Shown here one piece after another: positions 18,831 to 28,080 of a DNA stretch of 64,000 bases. The notes beneath the pieces were generated by a model. That model was not told the DNA's origin. It ran no database searches and saw only the letters and a list, made by a program, of their open reading frames with translations. The translations under genes and the position numbers were made by a program. The DNA lies in contig CAVXYK010000006.1 in the NCBI GenBank assembly GCA_963765875.1, positions 372,001 to 436,000 on the forward strand, read 5' to 3'. The first letter of the stretch is position 1; each line of letters starts with the position of its first letter. This DNA is from JAWKOK01 sp963765875 (GTDB lineage: Bacteria; Chloroflexota; Anaerolineae; Caldilineales; Caldilineaceae).

Positions 18831-19295
18831 TCACGATACTTCGGGGCAGAGCTTCGTCCCGGTCGACGGAAAATCGTGACGCATGCGCCGACTGAAGTTC
18901 CAGGCATGGACTGACTTCGGTTCCAGCCGAATAGCGACCTCATTGGCACGCCCCTCCAGCAGGGTGCGTGCCAATTTGCTGTCGAGGCCGCCCAAATAAC
19001 GGCGCAGAAGCTCACTCAGTACATCTTCTCCCAGTTCGGGCATAATCTGAGCCTTGGCCCGTCCCCGGATGCCGCAATAGGGCGGCAGATCTGAAGCGAC
19101 TTCGAAGGCGCAGCGAGGCTCACCTTGCAAGTATTGAACCACTCTGGCGCCGGCCTGCGTGGCACAGTAGAGCGATTCGTCTTTGTATAAGTACCAGAGC
19201 GAAAGTACGGCAGGCCAGCCCGAGGCAGTGACACAGCTTAGCCTCAATGGGATGACGGTCTGCTCTAGATATTCTTGATAGGGCTGCAATTTCAC
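18831..19295 (-). CDS. Pyridoxamine 5'-phosphate oxidase-fold (PPOX/split-barrel flavin-binding) protein
   Basis: 154 residues with the split beta-barrel pattern: an early P-L-R-L-S-C-V-T-A-S-G-W-P strand pair, L-W-Y-L-Y-K-D-E-S-L-Y-C-A-T, then R-C-A-F-E-V and G-I-R-G-R-A strands, with a helix before the end. The family binds FMN or F420, or sometimes haem or no cofactor; several members are uncharacterised reductases. A GTG start at 19295 has AAGGAG 8 bases upstream. It lies head-to-tail with the permease genes but is separated by transcription from its own site; the precise reaction is unknown. Confidence 0.75.
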   Translation of the reverse strand: MKLQPYQEYLEQTVIPLRLSCVTASGWPAVLSLWYLYKDESLYCATQAGARVVQYLQGEPRCAFEVASDLPPYCGIRGRAKAQIMPELGEDVLSELLRRYLGGLDSKLARTLLEGRANEVAIRLEPKSVHAWNFSRRMRHDFPSTGTKLCPEVS

Positions 19296-19325
19296 GACCG
19301 ATCTCCTTCTCGCTGAGGCAAAGCC

Positions 19326-20192
19326 TTAGCCTTTGATGCCCGTCATCGAAATCCCCTCAATGAAGAGACGTTGAGCAAAAAAGAAAACCACAATGACGGG
19401 CAGAACCGTCACCAACGAGGCCGCCATCAGGTAGGCCCAGCTTACCTGGTAGCTGGACCGGAAGAAGTTAAGTCCCAACGCCACGGTATAGAGTCGCTGA
19501 TCATGCAGGTAGATGAGCGGCGGCAGAAAGTCATTCCACGTGAATTGAAACGTGAAGATGGCCACGGTGGCAATGGCAGGCAGAGAGAGCGGCAACATGA
19601 TACGCCAGAGGATCTGGAACAGATTGGCCCCATCAATACGTGCCGCGTCCTCTAGCCCACGTGGGACCGAGAGGAAAAATTGACGCAGCAGGAAGATGTA
19701 GAACGGGCTGCCGAAGAAAGCCGGCACAATCAACGGCAGGAATGTGTTGACCCAGCCCAGTCGATTGAAGAGCACGTAGAGCGGAACCATGGTGACCGGA
19801 TACGGAAGCATCATGGTCGCCAACACCAGGATGAAGATGAGGTCACGGCCAGGCGCACGCAGCCGGGCGAACCCGTACGCCACCAGCGTGCAGGACAGGA
19901 CATGACCGACTATCACGGCGCTAGTGATCACGGCCGTGTTCAGGGTGTAGAGTCCAAACGGCACGTAGGTCAGCGCCTCGACATAGTTCTCCCAGCGAAC
20001 GGGGCTAGGAATCAGCCTGGGCGGCATCTCGAAGACCTGATACTCAGGCTTCAACGATGAAGAGATCATCCAGATCAACGGGATCAGAAAGAGAAGGGCG
20101 ACAACTGCCAGCAGCAACGTTGTGAGCCAGCGACCCACCCTCGCCCGCCACTGCCAGCCCGATGTGTGTACAGCGCCTGTTCGGCTCGCCAT
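19326..20192 (-). CDS. Carbohydrate ABC transporter permease, MalG-type
   Basis: 288 residues with six membrane segments. The permease EAA loop is present (E-D-A-A-R-I-D-G-A-N-L-F-Q-I-L-W), which docks on the ATPase, and the C-terminus ends E-G-I-S-M-T-G-I-K-G as in MalG-type subunits. GAGGAGG lies just before ATG 20192, inside the end of the preceding permease gene, with only one base between stop and start, so translation is coupled. It forms an importer with the next permease and the binding lipoprotein. No ATPase gene is nearby; these importers commonly share a distant MsmK-like ATPase. The substrate is not deducible beyond a sugar or glycoside. Confidence 0.92.
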   Translation of the reverse strand: MASRTGAVHTSGWQWRARVGRWLTTLLLAVVALLFLIPLIWMISSSLKPEYQVFEMPPRLIPSPVRWENYVEALTYVPFGLYTLNTAVITSAVIVGHVLSCTLVAYGFARLRAPGRDLIFILVLATMMLPYPVTMVPLYVLFNRLGWVNTFLPLIVPAFFGSPFYIFLLRQFFLSVPRGLEDAARIDGANLFQILWRIMLPLSLPAIATVAIFTFQFTWNDFLPPLIYLHDQRLYTVALGLNFFRSSYQVSWAYLMAASLVTVLPVIVVFFFAQRLFIEGISMTGIKG

Positions 20193-20193
20193 T

Positions 20194-21135
20194 TTATGCC
20201 TCCTCGCCTTCGTAGTAGACCCAGCGACGGGCTGAACGCACGATCAGCAGGGTGAAGAAGAGGATTATCACAAAGAGCACCCAGGCCAGTGCCGAAGCAT
20301 AACCCATGCGGAAGAACTGGAAGGCGCTGCGGTAGATGTAGAGCACGAAAAAGAGGGTTGAATCGAGCGGGCCGCCATTGGTGGCAACGAAGGCGCTGGT
20401 GAACGTTTGAAATGTGGCGATGACGCTGAGTACCAGGTTGAAGAAGATCGTCGGCGTGATCATGGGGATGGTCACGTTGCGGAATGTACGCCAGGAGCCG
20501 GCTCCGTCGATGGCCGAAGCCTCGTAGAGTTCCTTGGGCACGTCCTTGAGGCCGGCAAGGAAGATGATGGCCGTCCGCCCCAATCCCCAGATGCTCATGA
20601 TCCATAGAGCATAGAGCGCCGTGTCCGGATCGGTCAGCCAGCGCGGTCCCTGAATACCAAAAATGCCCAGAAAGGCGTTGACCAATCCCGCCTCTGGATG
20701 CAGCAACCACATCCAGACGACAACAAAGGCGACGCCGGCCAGCACCGACGGCAGATAGTAGATGGTGCGATAGATCGTGATGCCGCGCACCCGCTGATTC
20801 ATGAGCAGAGCCAGGCCAAGACCGCCGATCAACTCGGTGGGCACATAGAGCAGCGTATACTTGACCGTGACGCGCATCGACTGCCAGAAGAGCGGATCTT
20901 TGCGAAAGAGGCGCTCGTAGTTGTCAATGCCAATGAAGCGAGGATCGTTCAAAAGATCCCATCGTGTGGTGCTGATGGCCAGCGAGGCCAACATGGGCGT
21001 GAGGACGAAGAGGATAAATCCGACAATCCAGGGCGAAATACAGAGGTAGAAGGCCAGTGTCTCCCGCCGTTGAAGTGAAAGACGTGGTCTACTGCTCTGG
21101 ACGCCCGAATCTGGAGAGTGCGCTGAAATGGTCAT
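20194..21135 (-). CDS. Carbohydrate ABC transporter permease, MalF/UgpA-type
   Basis: 313 residues from ATG 21135. An upstream TTG at 21189 lies inside a strong hairpin and is rejected. Six membrane segments are visible, starting F-Y-L-C-I-S-P-W-I-V-G-F. The EAA loop reads Y-E-A-S-A-I-D-G-A-G-S-W-R-T-F-R. It is the partner of the MalG-type subunit and lies between that gene and the binding-protein gene in a transcription unit running right to left. Confidence 0.92.
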   Translation of the reverse strand: MTISAHSPDSGVQSSRPRLSLQRRETLAFYLCISPWIVGFILFVLTPMLASLAISTTRWDLLNDPRFIGIDNYERLFRKDPLFWQSMRVTVKYTLLYVPTELIGGLGLALLMNQRVRGITIYRTIYYLPSVLAGVAFVVVWMWLLHPEAGLVNAFLGIFGIQGPRWLTDPDTALYALWIMSIWGLGRTAIIFLAGLKDVPKELYEASAIDGAGSWRTFRNVTIPMITPTIFFNLVLSVIATFQTFTSAFVATNGGPLDSTLFFVLYIYRSAFQFFRMGYASALAWVLFVIILFFTLLIVRSARRWVYYEGEEA

Positions 21136-21162
21136 GTGAGAAGGGGACGATCCGTTGAACGT

Positions 21163-21197
21163 CCACGGCCTTGCTCTGTCGGAGAGCAAGGCCGTGG
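21163..21197 (-). promoter_or_regulatory. Intercistronic hairpin after the sugar-binding protein gene
   Basis: CCACGGCCTTGCTCT (21163-21177) is perfectly complementary to 21183-21197, with a 5-base loop. There is no T-run. It lies between the binding-protein gene and the permeases, the usual site for a structure that keeps binding protein in excess by protecting or attenuating the mRNA. Confidence 0.7.
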
Positions 21198-21251
21198 AAC
21201 AAGATGAGTAATCTACAGGAAATCTATGCGTAGCCTGCGCTTCGCACGCTG

Positions 21252-22592
21252 TTATTCTTCCGTCGCAAGATCCAAAGCATCTTGGGCTTCCTGTGCGGCT
21301 GCCGCCAGCAGCGCCTCGACATCGGCTTCCGGGTCAAGAATCACATTCTCAAGCACGCGACGGAGAGCCGGATCGGCTGTGTCGCCCCAGTTCGGGGTGA
21401 AGACATAGGCACGGGGGACCAGGCGATCCAACTCACCCAGCCAGACCCCCTCGATGGGATCGTCTGCCAGACCGGATGATTCGGCCACCGAAGCCACGGC
21501 CGGTAGCGCCCAGTCCTGCCAGATCTCAGCGCCTTCTTCGCCCGCGTAGAACTTGAGGAAGCGCCAGGCCTCCTGCGGATGCTCACTGCCGCTGAAGATG
21601 CCGAATCCGCCCCAGAAGAGCACATTGGCATCGACTGCACCTGCAGGCGTGCCCACCACGCCCAGATCGATATTGGGATTCTCCATCATGCCGGACTGGG
21701 GCCAGCGACCGAAGATGCGCATGGCTGCAGCGCCGTTGTCAAACTCGCTGTTGCCGCCGCCAAAGGCGCTCATGTCGGCCGGCGGTGGCGCCACCATATC
21801 GGTGTTGTAGAGATCCTTATAGAACTGGACGGCAGAGGCCGTCTCAGGTGAATCCATGTAGCCGATAAAGGTCGAGCCGTCTTCACTGATCAGCGAACCG
21901 CCTGCTGCGCCAATCCAGTATTCGAAGCCCGTGGTCCAGGGACCGGGCAGTTGAATGCCCCAGATGTCGGTCTGTCCGTCATCATCGGTATCAATCGTCA
22001 GTTCAGAGGCAATCGCCAGCAGGTCATCCCAGGTCCAGTCGGCCGTGGGGTAATCCACGCCATATTCATCGAAGATGGCCTTGTTGTAATAGACGGCCAT
22101 GGGCGAGTAGTCCTTGGGCAGGAACCATTGCTGACCTTCCCACTGACCGGGTTCCAACAGCCCCGGCAAGTAGATGCCGGTGTCGAGCCCATCCTCTCCC
22201 GCAATGAACTCATCCAAGGGCAGGAAGGCGTCGCTCATGACGAAGCGCGGCACCGCGTCATCGCCGATGTTCATGATATCCGGCGCGTCGTTGGCAGCGA
22301 TCTGGGTGAGCAGGCGCCCATAGTAATCGCTGCCGGAGACCGGCTCAAGCTGCACCGTAATGCCGGGATCGGCCTCCTCAAAGCGGCTGATGATCTCCTG
22401 ATGCGGCGTCAGGCCTTCGCCGCTATCGCCGGTGCCGACGCGCAGGACGATCTGATCCCCTTCGGCGGGCATGGCGGCGCCATCACCCTCTGCCGGGGCA
22501 GCAGCTGGGGCTACGCAGCCAGCGACAAGCACGCCAAGCAATAGGAGCATTGCCGTGAACATGAGACTGGTGAACGGTTTGCGGTTGAACAT
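21252..22592 (-). CDS. Extracellular sugar-binding lipoprotein of an ABC importer
   Basis: 446 residues. The signal peptide ends in a lipobox L-V-A-G-C, followed by an Ala/Pro/Gly/Glu linker. The mature part has the family-1 solute-binding pattern: L-R-V-G-T-G near the start, the I-I-S-R-F-E-E-A-D-P-G-I-T-V motif, I-A-A-N-D-A-P-D-I, and the hinge-side Y-Y-N-K-A-I-F-D-E-Y. It delivers a sugar to the two permeases. ATG 22592 has AAAGGAT upstream; a 14-residue upstream extension is unnecessary. Arabinose oligomers are possible given the arabinofuranosidases 25 kb away, but that is a guess. Confidence 0.92.
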   Translation of the reverse strand: MFNRKPFTSLMFTAMLLLLGVLVAGCVAPAAAPAEGDGAAMPAEGDQIVLRVGTGDSGEGLTPHQEIISRFEEADPGITVQLEPVSGSDYYGRLLTQIAANDAPDIMNIGDDAVPRFVMSDAFLPLDEFIAGEDGLDTGIYLPGLLEPGQWEGQQWFLPKDYSPMAVYYNKAIFDEYGVDYPTADWTWDDLLAIASELTIDTDDDGQTDIWGIQLPGPWTTGFEYWIGAAGGSLISEDGSTFIGYMDSPETASAVQFYKDLYNTDMVAPPPADMSAFGGGNSEFDNGAAAMRIFGRWPQSGMMENPNIDLGVVGTPAGAVDANVLFWGGFGIFSGSEHPQEAWRFLKFYAGEEGAEIWQDWALPAVASVAESSGLADDPIEGVWLGELDRLVPRAYVFTPNWGDTADPALRRVLENVILDPEADVEALLAAAAQEAQDALDLATEE

Positions 22593-22749
22593 GATTCGAT
22601 CCTTTCGGTGGGAATTGGATATTGCCATTTTCACGCAAAGATACCAGACAAAACTCAGTCTAGCGTCACTCCCTTAGTGTACACCCATTTGATATATTAT
22701 GGTATGCGATTTTCCTTCCACTTGTCCTAACCGACCTATGAGTCCACGG

Positions 22750-22896
22750 AAAGAGCTTTTTTTGCCACAGATTCACACAGATGGAAAAAGGATAGGACAC
22801 AGATAATCTGAGGATTTTCCTCTGTGAACCTCTGTGACCCCTCTGTGTCTCTGCGGTGAACAAGACCTTTTCGCAGCAGAGTCATCTGTGGCTAAT
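22750..22896. repeat. Foldback element with CACAGATTCACACAGAT arm (family A, copy 2)
   Basis: The left arm TTTTTTTGCCACAGATTCACACAGA faces right-hand TCTGTG runs and TTTTCGCAGCAGAGTCATCTGTGGC. The arms share the TTTTxGCAGxxGAGTCA end with the elements at 5637, 32526 and 63808. It occupies most of the 22593-23120 gap; the remainder shows no gene. Confidence 0.6.
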
Positions 22897-23120
22897 TACT
22901 CATTTTTCCAGCAGGGCCACCTATGGAGCGGCGATTAGCCACGATTCTGTCCCATCGCAAGACCATTATTAAACAAATGGAAGCGAAGCCACTTAACCCT
23001 AAGCCAAAAGTATGTATATTTTGCACAAGTTTTGAAAAAGATTTGCAAAAAATGTTACGTGAAAGCAAATCATTGTCGACTGTTCAACATCAAGTAGCAC
23101 GCAAAAACCAGGAGGATAAG

Positions 23121-24134
23121 ATGCAACGCACACTTGTTTGGAGTTTACTGGTCGTTTTTGGACTGATGGTTGCGGCCTGTGCACCGGCAGCAGCCCCGGC
23201 GCCTGAGGCAGCCGCACCGACAGAAGCCCCGATGGAAGAGGAAGCCAGTGATGAGATGGCGGAGGCTGACATCGTCGACACCGCTGTTGCCGCTGGCGAC
23301 TTTGAGACGCTGGTTGCAGCCGTGACTGCTGCCGGTCTGGTTGACACACTGAAGAGCGAAGGCCCGTTCACCGTCTTCGCTCCGGCTGACAGCGCATTTG
23401 CCGCTCTGCCTGAGGGCACAGTCGAAGGCTTACTGGAAGATCCTGAAGGCGCTTTGACCGATGTCCTGCTTTATCACGTCGTCCCCGGCAAGGTAATGGC
23501 TGCTGACGTTGTCGGTCTGGACGGTCAGTCTGTTGCAACTGTTGGTGGTGGTATGCTCGACATCGCAATCGACGGTGACACGGTCCTGATCAATGGTGTT
23601 GCTGTTGCGGCCCCTGACATTGAGACCAGCAATGGTGTTATCCACGTGATTGACGGCGTCCTGATTCCGGCCTCTGATGAAATGGCTGAGGGCGAAGGCG
23701 AAATGGTCGAAGAGAGTGGCGACATGGCTGACATCGTCGACACCGCCGTGGCCGCAGGCGACTTCGAGACGCTGGTTGCTGCTGTGACCGCCGCCGGCCT
23801 AGTTGACACGCTCAAGGGTGAGGGTCCGTTCACCGTCTTCGCTCCGGCAGACAGCGCATTTGCCGCTCTGCCCGAAGGTACTGTTGAAGGCCTGCTGGAA
23901 GATCCTGAAGGCGCTCTGACCGACGTGTTGCTCTATCACGTGGTTGCCGGCAAGGTGATGGCTGCTGACGTACTCGGTTTGGATGGTCAGTCAGTCGAAA
24001 CTGTTGGCGGTGGAATGATCGACATCTCGATTGACGGCGAGACGGTTCTGATCAACGGTATCCCGGTCGTAGCGGCTGACGTTGATACCAGTAACGGCGT
24101 CATCCACGTGATTGATGGCGTGCTGATTCCATAA
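23121..24134 (+). CDS. Lipoprotein with two fasciclin (FAS1) domains
   Basis: 337 residues. Lipobox L-M-V-A-A-C, then a short Ala/Pro/Glu linker, then two FAS1 domains (about residues 54-180 and 205-335) that are almost identical. Each has the H1 motif F-T-V-F-A-P-A-D-S-A-F-A-A-L-P and the H2 motif with Y-H-V-V and N-G-V-I-H-V-I-D-G-V-L. FAS1 domains mediate adhesion in matrix-associated proteins. GGAGG stands 5 bases before the ATG; the long upstream extension is ignored. The second domain likely arose by recent tandem duplication. A perfect intrinsic terminator follows. Confidence 0.93.
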   Translation: MQRTLVWSLLVVFGLMVAACAPAAAPAPEAAAPTEAPMEEEASDEMAEADIVDTAVAAGDFETLVAAVTAAGLVDTLKSEGPFTVFAPADSAFAALPEGTVEGLLEDPEGALTDVLLYHVVPGKVMAADVVGLDGQSVATVGGGMLDIAIDGDTVLINGVAVAAPDIETSNGVIHVIDGVLIPASDEMAEGEGEMVEESGDMADIVDTAVAAGDFETLVAAVTAAGLVDTLKGEGPFTVFAPADSAFAALPEGTVEGLLEDPEGALTDVLLYHVVAGKVMAADVLGLDGQSVETVGGGMIDISIDGETVLINGIPVVAADVDTSNGVIHVIDGVLIP

Positions 24135-24157
24135 CTTTCTACCTCTCCTTGCTCTGG

Positions 24158-24204
24158 GGGCGAGATATCGGGTCTTAAGACCCGATATCTCGCCCTTTTT
24201 CTTT
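24158..24204. terminator. Intrinsic terminator, 19-bp perfect stem, T-rich tail
   Basis: GGGCGAGATATCGGGTCTT (24158-24176) is directly followed by its exact complement (24177-24195) and TTTTTCTTTT. It ends the fasciclin gene. The A-rich side is weak, but it may also serve the small gene coming from the right. Confidence 0.9.
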
Positions 24205-24353
24205 TACCGAAAGAGAACAAACAGCAGCCGGGCAAGGCCATAGGCGAGGCTAGCCAGAAACACTGTCGCAGCAAGTATCTTCAGTAACCCATCAGCGTTG
24301 CGTGGACTTAGATGTATCGGTGGTTTGCGGTCGTCGGGATCGGGTTTGGTCAT
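24204..24353 (-). CDS. Small membrane protein (49 aa)
   Basis: ATG 24353 is preceded by TAGGAG at about 10 bases. The product has a charged, proline-rich N-terminus (M-T-K-P-D-P-D-D-R-K-P-P) and one hydrophobic C-terminal helix (I-L-A-A-T-V-F-L-A-S-L-A-Y-G-L-A-R-L-L), as in tail-anchored small proteins. The stop lies right at the shared terminator. I do not recognise a family. Length and topology make a real gene more likely than chance, but it is not certain. Confidence 0.5.
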   Translation of the reverse strand: MTKPDPDDRKPPIHLSPRNADGLLKILAATVFLASLAYGLARLLFVLFR

Positions 24354-24756
24354 CGAATGTTCACTCCTAGAACTAGAGTACCCATCAATTGTAGAGTGTG
24401 GCCCGCCCATAGTCAAGCGTGCGAGCTCCAGCGGGTGCATGTCTGAGTCGGGGAGCGAACGCCTCACCCTGTCGGGACGCCTCAAGCGCCCGGCGGTCTC
24501 TCTCCAAAAATTGGAGAGAGGGACGCGTAGCCACTCGCAGATCTATGAGGCCCAGGAGGCGAAGCAAGATGAGGCAACCTTGTCACGTGCTCCGATTCTG
24601 AAATGCACGCATCTCCAGCGCAGCAGGTGTAAGCATTCTCGCCTGAGTGATTACAACGGTTGTCTGGAGCGCAACCGCTGGCGTAAGATAGAGCGGCATC
24701 ACCACGTCTATCAGCTAGATTCGTTTCCGGATGCCGTTGACCAGGAGTTTGCGCCC
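24354..24756. other. Intergenic region with one short hairpin
   Basis: CTCTCTCCAA (24498-24507) pairs with TTGGAGAGAG (24511-24520) around an AAA loop. The frame open from 24298 into the MFS gene has unlikely composition upstream of 24757. No further feature is supported. Confidence 0.5.
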
Positions 24757-26010
24757 GTGCCCATCACCCGTGAACGACCGTCTTCCCAATTCGCCCGCCA
24801 CAAGTGGCGCACGCTCTGGTTGTTGGCGCTGGCAGAGCTGCTAGCCATGTCACTCTGGTTCTCGGCGTCAGCCGTTGTGCCTCAACTAACCCAAGAATGG
24901 GCGCTCACCACGGGCCAACAGTCCTGGCTGACCATGAGCGTCCAGATCGGCTTTGTGGTCGGCGCACTGACCAGCACACTGCTGACACTGGCCGATCGGG
25001 TACCGGCCCAGCGCTTGTTTGCGGCCAGCGCCATCGCAGGCGCGCTTTTTAATGGCACCATTGCACTCTGGGCAACATCGCCATCCGCCGCCATGGCCCT
25101 TCGCTTTGCCACCGGCGTGACGCTCGCCGGCGTCTATCCGCCCGGCATGAAGCTGATGGCCAGTTGGACGGATCGGGATCGGGGACTGGGGATCGGGATC
25201 TTGGTGGGGGCACTGACCGTAGGCTCTGCCATGCCCCATCTGCTCGGAGCCCTGTCAGTTTTCGGCGAAGATAGCGGTATCCCACCATGGCGCAGCGTAC
25301 TGCTGACAGCTTCTGTGTTTGCCTTGCTCGCGGCGTTGATTGCCGCATTTTTCGTACGGCCAGGCCCTCTTCTAGCCAAGTCGGCGCCATTCGATTGGCG
25401 CTACGCCGGCCGCGCCCTTTCGGATAGACCCGTGCGTCTGGCCAATTTCGGCTATTTGGGCCACATGTGGGAGCTCTACGCCATGTGGGCGTGGGTCCCA
25501 ATCATGTTGCTGGCGGCCTACCAGCAAGCAGGCTGGAGCGTGGCATCGGCACGCCTCGCCGGCTTTGCCGTCATCGCCATCGGGGGTATCGGCAGCGTGG
25601 TCGCCGGACAGCTGGCAGATCGACTGGGCCGCACAGCCATCGCCGGTTCCAGCCTGGCCGTTTCCGGAGTCTGCGCCTTGACTGTCGGGCTCTTCTTTGG
25701 CTCGCCATTGCTGCTCACGGCTCTTTGCTTGATTTGGGGCTTTTCCGTGGTTGCAGACAGTGCTCAGTTCAGTACGGCAGTCAGCGAACTCAGCGACGAC
25801 CGCTACGTGGGGACCGCGCTGACCATGCAGACGAGCCTGGGCTTTCTGCTCACGCTCTTCACCATCCGCCTGATCCCACCCCTGGTTGGCCTGGTCGGCT
25901 GGGAATGGGCCTTTGCCGTGCTTGCGCTAGGCCCGGCCTTCGGGCTGTGGAGCATGTGGCGATTGAGGGGACTACCGGAGGCTACAGAGATGGCTGGAGG
26001 GATGCGATAA
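24757..26010 (+). CDS. MFS transporter
   Basis: 417 residues from a GTG at 24757, with AGGAG nine bases upstream; the much longer open frame from 24298 is not credible as protein. Twelve hydrophobic segments are visible. The loop after segment 2 carries L-A-D-R-V-P-A-Q-R, and the loop after segment 8 carries G-Q-L-A-D-R-L-G-R-T, the MFS A-motif positions. Segment 1 has A-L-A-E-L-L-A-M-S-L-W-F-S, common in a sugar/nitrate/cyanate-type group. It could be an exporter; substrate unknown. The VapBC pair follows convergently. Confidence 0.88.
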   Translation: MPITRERPSSQFARHKWRTLWLLALAELLAMSLWFSASAVVPQLTQEWALTTGQQSWLTMSVQIGFVVGALTSTLLTLADRVPAQRLFAASAIAGALFNGTIALWATSPSAAMALRFATGVTLAGVYPPGMKLMASWTDRDRGLGIGILVGALTVGSAMPHLLGALSVFGEDSGIPPWRSVLLTASVFALLAALIAAFFVRPGPLLAKSAPFDWRYAGRALSDRPVRLANFGYLGHMWELYAMWAWVPIMLLAAYQQAGWSVASARLAGFAVIAIGGIGSVVAGQLADRLGRTAIAGSSLAVSGVCALTVGLFFGSPLLLTALCLIWGFSVVADSAQFSTAVSELSDDRYVGTALTMQTSLGFLLTLFTIRLIPPLVGLVGWEWAFAVLALGPAFGLWSMWRLRGLPEATEMAGGMR

Positions 26011-26023
26011 TTGATGAACACAG

Positions 26024-26482
26024 TCACATCTGTGGGACGAACCGATCCAACACAATGATGTCGATCAATTCGCGCAGTCGCTCCAGTCGCCGATCATTGG
26101 TCACAAGCCCGGAGGCCTTGTGACAGATGGCGGTGGCAGCATGCAGGGCATCGGCTGGCTGTACATTGTACCTGGCTCGCAATTGAGCCGCTTGACGTGC
26201 GATATCACGATCCACGTCGAGCATTGTCAAGTTAGGGAAATTCGCCAGCAACACCTCGTACTCTCGCGCAACGGTCGATCGTCCATGCCGCCACGGGTGA
26301 ACGGTCAGTTCCATCAGTGCGATAACCGATGTCACGCCATGATTGTGGCCTGACTGGATCTGACCGAGTACGGTGCTCACCAGCGGCATATACCGGGGAT
26401 GTGACTCAAACTGATAGATGAAGACTGACGTGTCGAGGGCCAATATGGCATGATCGGCTAATCTTGTTCGGAAGTCGTCCAC
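26024..26482 (-). CDS. PIN-domain ribonuclease toxin, VapC-type
   Basis: 152 residues with all four acidic PIN positions: Asp17 (A-L-D-T-S-V-F-I-Y), Glu58 (L-M-E-L-T), Asp111 (P-A-D-A-L-H) and Asp130 (V-T-N-D-R). VapC toxins are Mg-dependent endoribonucleases, often acting on tRNA or rRNA. The start overlaps the antitoxin gene by 25 bases, so the two are translationally coupled. The active site looks intact. Confidence 0.9.
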   Translation of the reverse strand: MDDFRTRLADHAILALDTSVFIYQFESHPRYMPLVSTVLGQIQSGHNHGVTSVIALMELTVHPWRHGRSTVAREYEVLLANFPNLTMLDVDRDIARQAAQLRARYNVQPADALHAATAICHKASGLVTNDRRLERLRELIDIIVLDRFVPQM

Positions 26483-26736
26483 GCGTCTCGTTCCTCACGC
26501 AAGTATTGATCGGTGTTGACGCCTTCCCAAAGGTCCTGATGGAGGCCTGTCATCTGTTCGACGTAATCGAGTGGTTCAGGTATCAGAACCAGCACGCCGT
26601 CTTGTACGTCAACGAGAAGGCGATCTCCAGCGTTGATGTCCAGCCGGCGTCGAGCGATACTAGGCAACGATATCTGATGTCGGCTACTGACCTTAACTGC
26701 CAATGGTTTTTCCCTTGGCACAGACAAATTCGGCAT
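26458..26736 (-). CDS. AbrB/SpoVT-family antitoxin, VapB-type
   Basis: 92 residues. The N-terminal swapped-hairpin DNA-binding domain is clear: V-K-V-S-S-R-H-Q-I-S-L-P, then R-R-R-L-D-I-N-A-G-D-R-L-L-V-D-V. The C-terminal tail (W-E-G-V-N-T-D-Q-Y-L-R-E-E-R-D-A-W) is the likely toxin-neutralising part. ATG 26736 has GGGAGG upstream; the longer frame to 26832 is ignored. Such antitoxins repress their own promoter together with the toxin. Confidence 0.88.
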   Translation of the reverse strand: MPNLSVPREKPLAVKVSSRHQISLPSIARRRLDINAGDRLLVDVQDGVLVLIPEPLDYVEQMTGLHQDLWEGVNTDQYLREERDAWTTSEQD

Positions 26737-26921
26737 TGAACGACCTCCCATCCCAATATTGCTAAGCAAATCAAAGATTATGCTTGGCATTATGTCATAG
26801 ATTTCCGTCGTCTGCAAGGCAATTTCATCCAAACAGCATCTTCATCCATCCCAGGAGAATCCTGACTGAAACCGGAAGTCGAACTTCCTCCTCGACCGCG
26901 TCATTGCCCGAAGCAGCTTGA

Positions 26922-27000
26922 CGCAATTCACCTCTGGGAGATGGTCAGCACCAGTTCGTCTACCTGGGATTTCGTGACCACCTCCCGAAGGTGAATTGCG
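26922..27000. repeat. Palindromic element of family C (copy 2)
   Basis: CGCAATTCACCT (26922-26933) pairs exactly with AGGTGAATTGCG (26989-27000). The inner GGTCAGCACCAGTTCGT...TTCGTGACCACCTCCCG matches the element at 11961-12040 through most of its length. It lies just after the pyrB stop and could contribute to ending that transcript. Confidence 0.8.
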
Positions 27001-27009
27001 GACAGCCAC

Positions 27010-27984
<975 letters not shown>

Positions 27985-28080
27985 GGTGGTAGGTTCTCCA
28001 TTGGGTGATGTTTAAATAGAGACTGCTGCTTGCTGCATGATTTCTATTGCGTACTGCGTTTTGCGTAATACTCGACCCTT

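Noticed and set aside
24298..24756. N-terminal extension of the MFS gene
   Set aside because: Composition is unlike protein, and a GTG at 24757 has a good ribosome site directly at the first plausible residue.
26900..27000. Standard intrinsic terminator for pyrB
   Set aside because: The palindrome belongs to an interspersed family and lacks a T-run, so a terminator role is only possible.
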